From the NCBI RefSeq assembly GCF_013416525.1, contig NZ_JACCEM010000008.1:186001-250000 (forward strand): a stretch of DNA of 64,000 nt. The letters are read 5' to 3'. The translations under genes were made by a program, and so were the position numbers. The DNA is from Parapusillimonas granuli. Its GTDB lineage: Bacteria; Pseudomonadota; Gammaproteobacteria; Burkholderiales; Burkholderiaceae_B. The notes under the pieces are model-generated. The model had not been told where the DNA came from and ran no database searches. It saw nothing but the letters and a program-made list of their open reading frames with translations. This document shows, one piece after another, positions 25,390 through 32,993 of the stretch (position 1 is the first letter of the stretch; every line of letters starts with the position of its first letter).

Positions 25390-27149
25390 GCATCGCCCCC
25401 AAGATAAGCGGCGATCACCGCCGGATTTTTCTGAACTTCGTTCCGGTTGCCTTCGGCAAGCAAAGCGCCATAGTTCAGTACGAAGAGATAGTCCACGCAG
25501 CGCATCACCAGGTCCATGTCGTGTTCGACGAGGAGAACGGCCATGCCGCGCTCGTCCCTCAGCGTGCGCATCAGCGCCGCCAGGGTTTCCTTTTCGGGCC
25601 CGCGCAGTCCCGCCGCCGGCTCGTCCAGAAGCAATACGTCGGGATTCGCCATCAATGCCCGCGCCACCTCCACCAGGCGCTGGCTGCCCAAAGGCAGGCT
25701 CTCCACGGAGCGCAGCGCGACGTCCGCCAAGCCGACCTTGGCGAGCGCGGCCTGGGCCTGGGCGGCCAGGGCCGATTCCTCCTCGTGGTCCAGGCCCAGG
25801 GCGGCGGCGAAAAGCCCCGCGCGGCCCTGCGAATACCCGCCTATCATGACGTTCTGCAGGACGGTCAGGCCGGGCACCAGCTGCACGTGCTGGAAGGTGC
25901 GGGCCACGCCCCGCATGATGACGTCGCAAGAACGCTTGGGCAACGGTTCGCCGTCCAGGGTGATGCGGCCTTCCGTCGCGGGAAGCACCGAGGTCATGAC
26001 ATTGAACAGCGTGGACTTGCCTGCGCCGTTCGGGCCTATCAAGCCGGTGATTCTTGCGGATGGGACCTCTATCGACACGCCGTTCAAGGCTCGCAGCCCG
26101 CCGAATCTCTTGCCCACCTCGTCGGCCCGGAGAACGCGCTTGGGCGCGCCGGCGCCCGGCACGAAGGGAGCGGGCGCCGGCGGTTCGCGGTAGTCGGCGG
26201 CGCTGAGCCACTGCGGCTTGAACCAGGTGAGCAAGCCATTGGGCCAGCGCAGCAAGGCAATGATCAGAATGGCGCCGAACAGCATGGTTTCCATTTGGCC
26301 CGGAATGCCCAGCAGGTTCGCGAAGACATACTCGGCGCCCAGCTTGATGGCGGTGAACGCGAGCACGCCGAGTATCGCCCCCAAGGGGTGAACGAAGCCG
26401 CCCAGCACGACCATGATCAGCAGGTTGAACGATTCGCCGATCGCAAACGAGCTCGGGCTGACGAAGCGCATGTAATAGGTGTAGAGCCCGCCCGCCAAGG
26501 CCGCCAGCGCAGCCGACAGCACGAAAATCTTGACCTTGACGGCCGCCACGTCGACCCCGAATGCCGCGGCCATCATGGGGCTGGCCTTGATCGCACGCGC
26601 GCTGCGGCCCAGGCGCCCGCGATAAATGCGGCAGAGGGCGACGAACACCAGCCCGACGGCCACCCAGACCAGCGCGGACATTTCCCGCGTCCCCATGTCG
26701 AGGCCGAAAATGCTGAGCGCCGGAATATCGGACATACCGGACGCGCCGCCGGTAAGCTCGATGGCCGCGACGAAGCAGACGTAGATCACGATGCCCCAGG
26801 CCAGCGTCGCCAATGGCAGATAGTGCCCCCTCAGGCGCAGGGTGATCCGGCCGATCACGTAAGCCATGGCCATGCAGGCGACGACGCCCAAGAGCATGGC
26901 GAGCAGGGGCGCAAAGCCGTGGTCACGCGCGAGAATGGCCGGGACATAGGCGCCCACGCCGAAGAAGGCCGCATGCCCCAGGGACAGCTGGCCCGCCGCG
27001 AGCAAGAAGGCCAGCCCCATGCATAGCAGCGCATTGATGCCCGCGAGAGCCAGGAGGCCGACATAATACGTCGGCAGCACGACGATCAACGCGGCCACCG
27101 CGGCGACGACGGCGGCAAAGCTGAATTTTTCTAGTTTCATTTGAATCAT
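25386..27149 (-). CDS. Fused HAAT permease-ATPase (LivM-LivG)
   Basis: A 587-residue protein joining two subunits that are usually separate. Residues 1 to about 320 are a LivM-type permease with eight or more hydrophobic segments and the [31 protein letters not shown] motif. A Pro/Ala-rich linker near 330-345 leads into a LivG-type ATPase with Walker A GPNGAGKST near 371, LPLGSQRLVEVARAL as signature, and LLLDEPAAGL. Fusions of this type are known in the family. The complex is then LivK outside, LivH with the fused protein in the membrane, and LivF. The start at 27149 is uncertain by three codons (ATG also at 27140). Confidence 0.92.
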   Translation of the reverse strand: MIQMKLEKFSFAAVVAAVAALIVVLPTYYVGLLALAGINALLCMGLAFLLAAGQLSLGHAAFFGVGAYVPAILARDHGFAPLLAMLLGVVACMAMAYVIGRITLRLRGHYLPLATLAWGIVIYVCFVAAIELTGGASGMSDIPALSIFGLDMGTREMSALVWVAVGLVFVALCRIYRGRLGRSARAIKASPMMAAAFGVDVAAVKVKIFVLSAALAALAGGLYTYYMRFVSPSSFAIGESFNLLIMVVLGGFVHPLGAILGVLAFTAIKLGAEYVFANLLGIPGQMETMLFGAILIIALLRWPNGLLTWFKPQWLSAADYREPPAPAPFVPGAGAPKRVLRADEVGKRFGGLRALNGVSIEVPSARITGLIGPNGAGKSTLFNVMTSVLPATEGRITLDGEPLPKRSCDVIMRGVARTFQHVQLVPGLTVLQNVMIGGYSQGRAGLFAAALGLDHEEESALAAQAQAALAKVGLADVALRSVESLPLGSQRLVEVARALMANPDVLLLDEPAAGLRGPEKETLAALMRTLRDERGMAVLLVEHDMDLVMRCVDYLFVLNYGALLAEGNRNEVQKNPAVIAAYLGGDA

Positions 27150-27177
27150 TACCGGAAAGCTGAGAAGCGCGGCCTTT

Positions 27178-28215
27178 TCAATGTTCTTCGTCGAGATCGG
27201 CGCCTGCGCGGCTATTGCGCCACATCATGATGGGTATGACCAACGCAAACACGATCGCATCGCGATAAGAGCTGCTCATGAACGAAGCGAACGACTCCAG
27301 CGTTCCCACGATGAATACGCCCAGAACGGTCAGGGGGTAGTCGAGCAGGCCGCCGGTGGCGGCGCCGACGAAGCCCTTCAGGCCGATGACGAAACCCATT
27401 TCATAGTGCGCCGTGACCAGGGGTGCAAGCAGCATCCCGCTGGCGCCGGAGAGCGCCGCGGCAAGAAAGAAGCTCAGGCGGCCGGCCATGATCACGGGAA
27501 TGCCGCAGTACTGCGCGCCCTCGCGGTTGAGCGATGCGGCGCGCAATGCCTTGCCCGTCAAGGTCATGTGGAAGAACAGATAAAGAGCCAGGGCCGCGAC
27601 GAGCGAGAAGGCCATGATGAACAGGGACTGGGCGGCGATATCCATTCCCCCGAGTTCGAAGCCGGCGTCGCTGATGGGGGCCACCGCGCGCGGATCGGCG
27701 CCCCAAAGCAGCAGCGCGAGCGGGTGCATGATCATGGAAACGCCCACGCTGATGATGACGAGCACCACCGTGGAGTTGCCCGGCTTGGGCTCCACCGTCA
27801 GGCGATAGACGATAGGCCCGACCGACGCGACCAGCGCCAGGGCCGCGGCCATCTGCAGCCCCGTCCACCGCGTTTGCCAGGCCGCGTACGTCAACAGGGC
27901 GAGCAGGCATCCCGCCGCCCCATAGGCCACCACGGGACGCAGGGGATTCCGCCGCAAGCGCAGCGACTGCATCACGTCGAGCGCCATGCAGACGGCGCCG
28001 CCGCCCGCAACCACGTAGATCAACGGCGCCAATGTTCCTTCGAGAAAGCTGGCGAACGTGAGCGCGCCGAAGGTCACGTACTCGCCCTGGGCGATGTTGA
28101 CGACGCGCGTCGTCGTAAAGACCAGAACGAGGCTCAGACCGACCAGGGAATAGACGGCCCCGTTGGTCAGGCCGTCCACGAGAAGGAACAGGCTAGTGCG
28201 AAGGTCCAGATCCAT
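27178..28215 (-). CDS. livH: Branched-chain amino acid-type ABC permease (LivH)
   Basis: A 345-residue integral membrane protein of the HAAT permease family. It has the N-terminal GLTNGAVYSLVGLSLVLVFTTTRVVNIAQGEYVTFGA motif, about eight transmembrane segments, and the cytoplasmic EAA-like loop AASLNREGAQYCGIP. A longer central region than in E. coli LivH fits an additional hydrophobic pair. It starts 2 bp after the livK stop codon and ends 28 bp before the livM-livG fusion gene. Confidence 0.9.
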   Translation of the reverse strand: MDLDLRTSLFLLVDGLTNGAVYSLVGLSLVLVFTTTRVVNIAQGEYVTFGALTFASFLEGTLAPLIYVVAGGGAVCMALDVMQSLRLRRNPLRPVVAYGAAGCLLALLTYAAWQTRWTGLQMAAALALVASVGPIVYRLTVEPKPGNSTVVLVIISVGVSMIMHPLALLLWGADPRAVAPISDAGFELGGMDIAAQSLFIMAFSLVAALALYLFFHMTLTGKALRAASLNREGAQYCGIPVIMAGRLSFFLAAALSGASGMLLAPLVTAHYEMGFVIGLKGFVGAATGGLLDYPLTVLGVFIVGTLESFASFMSSSYRDAIVFALVIPIMMWRNSRAGADLDEEH

Positions 28216-28217
28216 CC

Positions 28218-29402
28218 TCAGTCACCCAGCAACTCGAATTTTCCGTTTTTCACCTGGACCAGGAAGGTGCTGCGGCTGTCCAGTCCCAAGTGATCTTCGG
28301 GGCTGTAAGAGAAAATGCCGTTGGCGCCGTGGTATTCCTTGATGCCTTCGACCGCGTCGCGTATGGCCAGACGGGTTTGCGCCAGGTCTCCGATCTTTCC
28401 GTCCTGCGCCACTTTCTTGAACGCCATCATGGCCACGTTCACGGTATCGTAGGCCTGGGCGGCAAACAGGTCCGTTTTGCCCTCGCCATACTCGGCCTCG
28501 TACATCTGCACGAATTTTTCTATCGTCGGGCGCAGCGGGTGATCGGCCGGCAGCTGCTTGTGCACCGTCAGCGCCGCGGTACCCACGATGGCGCCTTCCA
28601 CCGCGTTCTTGCCTACGGCCAGGAAAGCGGGCGTCGGCGAACCGGCTCCATGAAGGACCGGCCCCTTGTACCCCACGCGGCGCAGCGCAGCGGTTGCCAA
28701 GGCGGACGACGGCGGTATGGCGTGGAAGTACACCGCATCCGGCTTGGCCTGCGCCACGCGCAAGGACTGCGGCGTAAAGTTCGTGTCGCCACGCGCAAAG
28801 CGCTCGGCCACGATGATCTCCAGGCCCTTCCGCTTGGCGATCTGGCTGAACTCCACCCAGCCGCCTTCACCGTAGGAATCCTCCAGGCCCATGAAGGCCA
28901 CCTTCTTGTAGCCCTGCTTGACCATGTAGTCGATCGTGTAGTTCACCATCAGCCTGTCGGTCAGGGGCGTCTTGAACGTGAACTTGTGCTCGTGCGCGGG
29001 CTCGATGACCGACGCGGCGGCGGCCAGCGACAGATTGGGCGTCTTCTCCGCTTCGATGACGGTGTTCACGGCCAGCGACGCCGGCGTCGTCGTGCAGCAG
29101 ACCACCAAGTGCGCCTTGTCCTCCTGGATCAGCTTGCGCACGGTATTGACGGCGCGGGCGGGATCGGAGCCGTCGTCGTATTTCATGAAGGTCACGCGGA
29201 ACGGCAAGCTCTTGTCCTGCTCTATTTTTTTCTGCATCAAATCCATGGTGGACACGGCGCCCGCGGCAATCGCGGACGCGCCGCCGGTGACCGAGTTGAC
29301 GATCCCAAGGCGCAGCTCGGGGCGGTTATCGGCGAACGCGGATTGCGCGAGGATTAGGCCAGTCAAGGCGAGGCCAACAAAAGGGGTCTTGAATCTGCTC
29401 AT
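28218..29402 (-). CDS. livK: Periplasmic HAAT-type substrate-binding protein (LivK-like)
   Basis: A 394-residue periplasmic binding protein. The signal peptide ends near ...LAQSAFA-DN at residue 24. It is followed by LRLGIVNSVTGGASAIAAGAVSTMDL, a type I binding-protein fold of the branched-chain/amide/urea class, and KVAFMGLEDSYGEGGW in the second lobe. The ligand may be an aromatic acid or amide rather than leucine, judging by the downstream amidase and hpa genes. The ATG at 29402 has AGGAGC upstream. It is the first gene of the left-going arm and is preceded by a palindromic activator-like site. Confidence 0.9.
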   Translation of the reverse strand: MSRFKTPFVGLALTGLILAQSAFADNRPELRLGIVNSVTGGASAIAAGAVSTMDLMQKKIEQDKSLPFRVTFMKYDDGSDPARAVNTVRKLIQEDKAHLVVCCTTTPASLAVNTVIEAEKTPNLSLAAAASVIEPAHEHKFTFKTPLTDRLMVNYTIDYMVKQGYKKVAFMGLEDSYGEGGWVEFSQIAKRKGLEIIVAERFARGDTNFTPQSLRVAQAKPDAVYFHAIPPSSALATAALRRVGYKGPVLHGAGSPTPAFLAVGKNAVEGAIVGTAALTVHKQLPADHPLRPTIEKFVQMYEAEYGEGKTDLFAAQAYDTVNVAMMAFKKVAQDGKIGDLAQTRLAIRDAVEGIKEYHGANGIFSYSPEDHLGLDSRSTFLVQVKNGKFELLGD

Positions 29403-29483
29403 CGATTGCTCCTGAAAGATCACCGGTATAGGTGGCCGCAAGCACGATTGCCCCGACGGCCACCCGGTTTATGGAATGGCTGT

Positions 29484-29526
29484 AGTCTGGCATCGCTCGC
29501 CAGGAGACGATGTATCCGGTGATACA
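29484..29526 (-). promoter_or_regulatory. Class II-type activator site and -10 hexamer for livK
   Basis: The palindrome TGTATC-CGGT-GATACA lies at 29511-29526. On the minus strand, 21 bases separate it from CAGACT (29489-29484), the same spacing and nearly the same hexamer as upstream of hpaD. The palindrome centre is then at -41.5, with a transcription start near 29477 and a 75-base leader before livK. TGTAT-N6-ATACA has the architecture of a CRP-family site (TGTGA-N6-TCACA). The candidate binder is the CRP/FNR-type protein encoded at 19040-19741. Confidence 0.65.
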
Positions 29527-29699
29527 AACAAGCGATCGCAGGACTAGGGCTAACCCCTACAGAACCGTGCTTTTGCAGGTTCTTGGTGGACCTGGGGATG
29601 CTTCGAAAGTCGAGGCTGTCGAAGCGCTCGGCCTGCCCCGTCCTCAAGCGTCACAAAAATCAACCCTGCCGGATTCCCGGGCCGCTGGCGATAACTCCG

Positions 29700-29968
29700 G
29701 CCCGCACACGGTGAGCAGCGCGGAGGGCAAAGCCTTCACCTCGGCAGCCATGGGACGCGACACCGCGGGACTGGCTGATTTCATCGCCAGCAAGCCGGCC
29801 AATGACGGCATGCGCGATATGGACTCGCGCATGATCATTCAGGCGGGTGGCCTGCCCATCAAATTCGACCAGGCATTAGTGGCTGGCATTGGCGTTGGTG
29901 GCGCACCCTCGGGCGATATCGACGCCGGTTGCGCAGCTGCGGGCCTCAAGGCCATCGGCGCGCAGTAA
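29700..29968 (+). pseudogene. Remnant of a GlcG/HbpS-family (DUF336) gene
   Basis: The segment encodes EGKAFTSAAMGRDTAGLADF, then IIQAGGLPIKFDQALVAGIG and a GVGGAPSGDIDAGCAAAGLKAI ending. This is the C-terminal two thirds of a GlcG/HbpS (heme-binding) family protein. The usual N-terminal AVVDAGGHL region is missing. The frame stays open upstream to about 29510, but that sequence is unlike the family and overlaps the livK regulatory region. It is most likely a decayed gene, although a short expressed protein cannot be excluded. Confidence 0.55.
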
Positions 29969-30183
29969 GTCATCTGTTTTCAAGGGCGAGGGCCATCTGC
30001 GTGGAAGGCTTTGAAGGCTGCTCAGCCGGAAAAGGCGATATGCCAGCGTCGGCGCTCCCGCTCTATACGATCGAATATAGTCTCCCGATGGCGTCACCCG
30101 GCGGACAAGCAACCAGCGGGATCGGGTCGCACCACGCGTGCGTTTCGCCCTCGCTTTCAAACCATGCCATACACGGAGGTCAT

Positions 30184-30852
30184 ATGGTCAAATCACTGAC
30201 CGCGATCGTCTACGCAGTATCGATGCTTGCAAGCATGCAGGCCTTTTCAGGAGAATCCATGAATCGGTATCCGCTGCATGTTGCGGCCGAGCATGACGAT
30301 GTGCCGGCCATCGAGCGGCTTGTTTCGGAAGGCGTCGACATAGAGGCGCGTGACGCAACGAGCTCGACCGCCCTGCTGGTCGCGACAAGAGCGAATAACG
30401 TCGATGCCGCCAGCGCGCTCATCGCGGCCGGCGCTGATGTGAACGCAAAAGACCGGATCAACGACAGCGCCTATCTGTATGCCGGGGCTCGGGGGCACCT
30501 GGAAATCCTGAAGGCAACCCTGGCACATGGCGCCGATCTTCAGAGCACAAATCGCTACGGGGGCACCGCCTTGATTCCGGCGGCCGAACGCGGCCATGTC
30601 GAGACGGTGCAAACACTGATCGACGCCGGCGTAGCGGTCGATCATGTCAACGATCTGGGCTGGACAGCATTGCTCGAAGCCATCATCTTGGGCAGCGGAG
30701 GCGAGCGCCACCAACAGATTGTGGGCTTGTTGCTCAAGGCGGGCGCCAATCCCAATTTTGCCGATCACAACGGCGTTACGCCCTTGCAGCATGCACGCTC
30801 ACAAGGCTACCGCGAGATCGAAAGCGCACTGCTGGCTGCCGGCGGACACTGA
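30184..30852 (+). CDS. Exported ankyrin-repeat protein
   Basis: A 222-residue protein with a signal peptide (Lys then a hydrophobic run ending near ...SMQAFSGES, residue 22), so it should be periplasmic. The rest is about five ankyrin repeats, each with the usual TALLVATRANNVDAASALIAAGADVN pattern. The ATG at 30184 has GGAGG upstream. Bacterial periplasmic ankyrin proteins of this kind are often found beside catalases or deaminases and are thought to be protein-binding scaffolds. Here a truncated nucleoside-deaminase-like frame follows 21 bp downstream. Confidence 0.85.
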   Translation: MVKSLTAIVYAVSMLASMQAFSGESMNRYPLHVAAEHDDVPAIERLVSEGVDIEARDATSSTALLVATRANNVDAASALIAAGADVNAKDRINDSAYLYAGARGHLEILKATLAHGADLQSTNRYGGTALIPAAERGHVETVQTLIDAGVAVDHVNDLGWTALLEAIILGSGGERHQQIVGLLLKAGANPNFADHNGVTPLQHARSQGYREIESALLAAGGH

Positions 30853-30873
30853 AGTTTCACAAGGAATCAACCG

Positions 30874-30978
30874 ATGGAACAGAATACGGATTTTCTCCGG
30901 CAGGCCATCGAGCTCGCCTACGGCCATCCCTGCCCCATGCCTGGACGTCCAGATACAAAAAAACCCGAACAAACCTAG
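30874..30978 (+). pseudogene. Truncated nucleoside-deaminase-like gene start
   Basis: A 34-codon frame begins MEQNTDFLRQAIELAY, the usual first helix of CMP/dCMP-deaminase-fold nucleoside deaminases. After that the sequence becomes unrelated (GHPCPMPGRPDTKK...) and stops at TAG 30976-30978. The catalytic HAE and PCxxC motifs are absent. The break falls about 60 bases before the 12-base perfect palindrome CTGGACGTCCAG (30941-30952) and the tRNA-Ser terminator, so the gene was probably cut by a rearrangement at the tRNA locus. Confidence 0.5.
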
Positions 30979-30992
30979 TGTTTATGCGGGTT
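30957..30992 (-). terminator. Intrinsic terminator of tRNA-Ser
   Basis: On the minus strand AACCCG (30992-30987) pairs with CGGGTT (30967-30962), an inner AAAC/GTTT pairing tightens the loop, and seven Ts follow (30963-30957). It lies 36 bases beyond the 3' end of tRNA-Ser and is in the right orientation to end that transcript. Confidence 0.75.
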
Positions 30993-31027
30993 CTGTAGAT
31001 TTCCATGGAAGCCCATGGACGGTAAAT

Positions 31028-31118
31028 TGGCGGACAGAGGGGGATTCGAACCCCCGATACGCTATTCACGTATACACGCTTTCCAGGCGTGCGCCTTCAA
31101 CCACTCGGCCACCTGTCC
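31028..31118 (-). tRNA. tRNA-Ser (anticodon GGA)
   Basis: The minus strand folds as a class II tRNA of 91 bases. The acceptor stem pairs GGACAGG with TCTGTCC, the discriminator base is G, and CCA is encoded. The anticodon loop CTGGAAA has anticodon GGA (serine UCC/UCU codons). A long variable arm follows, and the T arm is GGGGG-TTCGAAT-CCCCC. A -10/-35 pair and a leader hairpin lie upstream and a terminator downstream, so it is a single-gene transcript. Confidence 0.96.
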
Positions 31119-31123
31119 TGTCG

Positions 31124-31194
31124 GCTTTGCGCGGCAATTTACCATTGCGCAAAGCGAAGTCCGCTATTCTATCAGAATTGGGCGGCCCTGTGCA
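31124..31194 (-). promoter_or_regulatory. tRNA-Ser promoter and leader hairpin
   Basis: On the minus strand TGCACA (31194-31189) and TAGAAT (31171-31166) are 17 bases apart, giving a start near 31159. Between that point and the tRNA 5' end, GCTTTGCGC (31124-31132) and GCGCAAAGC (31147-31155) form a nine-base perfect inverted repeat, so the leader RNA probably folds as a hairpin that is removed during processing. Confidence 0.5.
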
Positions 31195-31253
31195 TGCAGG
31201 CGTCGACGGCGCTGGTCTTGACACCCCGGCCGCCGCCAGCGCAGCGGCCGGGG

Positions 31254-32930
31254 TCATTCTCCGGCCAGTATCCAGCGCGCGGCTTTTTCGGCGATCATGA
31301 GGGTGGGGCTGTTCGTGTTGCCGCTGGTGATGGCGGGCATGACGCCGGCGTCCACGACCCGCAAGCCCTGCACGCCGTGCACTCTCAGGCGGGCGTCGAC
31401 CACCGCCGCCGGATCGTTCGCCCGGCCCATCTTCGTCGTTCCCACCGGGTGGAAGATGGTGGTGGCGATATCCCCCGCCAGGCGGGCGAGCTCTTCGTCG
31501 GACTGGAACCGGACGCCCGGCTTGTGCTCTTGCGGCCGATAGGCCGCCAGCGCGGGCTGGGCGACGATGCGGCGCGTGATCCGCAGCGAATCGACGGCGA
31601 CCCGGCGGTCTTCCTCGGTGCTCAGGTAGTTGGGCGCGATGGCGGGCGCGTCCTCGGGACGGGGGCTCTTGATGCGCACGCTGCCGCGGCTGGTCGGGTT
31701 CAGATTGCAGACGCTGGCGGTGAAGGCATTGAAGCGGTGCAGCGGCTCGCCGAAGGCTTCCAGGCTCAGCGGCTGCACGTGGTACTGGATGTTGGGGTGG
31801 GGCCGCGACGGGTCGCTGCGCGTGAAGGCCCCCAACTGGGACGGCGCCATGCTCATGGGCCCGCTGCGCTTGAGGGCGTACTGCAGGCCTATCATCGCTT
31901 TGCCCCACAGGCCGGCCGCCATCACGTTCAGGGTGTGCACGCCCTGCACTTTGTACACGCTGCGTATCTGCAGGTGGTCCTGCAAATTGGCCCCGACGCC
32001 GGGCTTGTCGGCCAGCACCGCGATCCCATGCCGCTGCAGCAATTCGCCCGGGCCGATGCCCGACAGCTGCAGCAACTGGGGCGAACCAATGCTGCCCGCG
32101 CTCAGGATGACCTCCTTGCGGGCCTTCACGGCCACGGCCGCCCCGCCCCGGCGCAGCATGACGCCGGTGCATCGCAGCCCGCCGTCCGGCCGGCGTTCCA
32201 GCATCAGGCTCTCGGTTTGGGAATCGGTCCACAAGGTGAAGTTGGGCCGCGACCGGCAGGCCGGCCTGAGGAAGGCCTTGGCCGTATTCCAGCGCCAGCC
32301 GTTCTTCTGGTTGACCTCGAAATAGCCCACGCCCTCGTTGTCGCCCTGATTGAAGTCGTCGGTGGCGGGTATGCCGGCCTGTTGCGCCGCTTGCGCGAAT
32401 GCGTCGAGGATGTCCCAGCGCAGGCGCTGTTTTTCGATGCGCCATTCGCCGCCCGATCCATGGAACCGGGCGAAGCGCTCTTGTTCGGGCCGTTGCTGGG
32501 CGGGGTGCTTGCCCGGGTGCGCATCCAGCCGGTAATGGCTTTCGTGCGCCTTGAAGTCGCGCAGGCAGTTGTCCCAGGACCAGGCGTCATCGCCCACGGA
32601 CGCGGCCCACTGATCGTAGTCGCGCGCCTGGCCGCGCATGTAGATCATGCCGTTGATGCTGGAGCAGCCGCCCAGGGTCTTGCCGCGCGGGTAGCGCAGC
32701 ACCCGGCCGTTCAGTCCCGGCTCGGATTCGGTGCTGTACAGCCAGTCGGTGCGCGCATTGCCGATGCAATACAGGTAGCCGACCGGGATGTGTATCCAGT
32801 GATAATTGTCTTTGCCCCCGGCCTCGATCAGGAGCACGCGCAGCGCGGGATCGGCGCTGAGCCGATTGGCGAGCAGGCAACCCGCGGTTCCCGCCCCGAC
32901 GATGACGTAGTCGTATTCCGGCTCTGGCAT
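31254..32930 (-). CDS. GMC-family FAD oxidoreductase (choline/alcohol dehydrogenase type)
   Basis: A 558-residue flavoprotein. The FAD-binding motif GAGTAGCLLANRL is near residue 13, and GKTLGGCSSINGMIYMRGQARDYDQWA is the first GMC signature. GSIGSPQLLQLSGIGP is the second. The C-terminal catalytic His/Asn region is ...FHPVGTTKMG with later GNTNSPTLMIAEKAA. It oxidises an alcohol using FAD. Sequence style is closest to membrane-linked alcohol or choline dehydrogenases, but no betaine genes are nearby. The ATG at 32930 follows AAGGGGGTG and is preferred over the GTG two codons earlier. An 11-base GC-rich inverted repeat (31223-31254) begins at its stop codon and may mark the mRNA end. Confidence 0.88.
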   Translation of the reverse strand: MPEPEYDYVIVGAGTAGCLLANRLSADPALRVLLIEAGGKDNYHWIHIPVGYLYCIGNARTDWLYSTESEPGLNGRVLRYPRGKTLGGCSSINGMIYMRGQARDYDQWAASVGDDAWSWDNCLRDFKAHESHYRLDAHPGKHPAQQRPEQERFARFHGSGGEWRIEKQRLRWDILDAFAQAAQQAGIPATDDFNQGDNEGVGYFEVNQKNGWRWNTAKAFLRPACRSRPNFTLWTDSQTESLMLERRPDGGLRCTGVMLRRGGAAVAVKARKEVILSAGSIGSPQLLQLSGIGPGELLQRHGIAVLADKPGVGANLQDHLQIRSVYKVQGVHTLNVMAAGLWGKAMIGLQYALKRSGPMSMAPSQLGAFTRSDPSRPHPNIQYHVQPLSLEAFGEPLHRFNAFTASVCNLNPTSRGSVRIKSPRPEDAPAIAPNYLSTEEDRRVAVDSLRITRRIVAQPALAAYRPQEHKPGVRFQSDEELARLAGDIATTIFHPVGTTKMGRANDPAAVVDARLRVHGVQGLRVVDAGVMPAITSGNTNSPTLMIAEKAARWILAGE

Positions 32931-32993
32931 GTTCACCCCCTTTTGCCGCCTACTTTAGCAACGGCGGCGGCACAATGCCATCAGGGATTCTTG

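Noticed and set aside
30067-30084. CTATA...TATAG inverted repeat before the ankyrin gene as a third copy of the hpa operator
   Set aside because: Sequence and spacing differ from TGTATC-N4-GATACA, and no matching -10 is found at the same distance.
30941-30992. Repeats near tRNA-Ser as an att site of an integrated element
   Set aside because: There is no integrase, no second copy of the tRNA 3' end and no mobile genes in the window. The A-rich inverted repeat is explained as the tRNA terminator.
31223-31254. 11-base perfect hairpin at the GMC oxidoreductase stop as a terminator
   Set aside because: The stem is very stable, but no T-run follows on the minus strand. It may protect the mRNA end, but it does not meet the usual terminator pattern.
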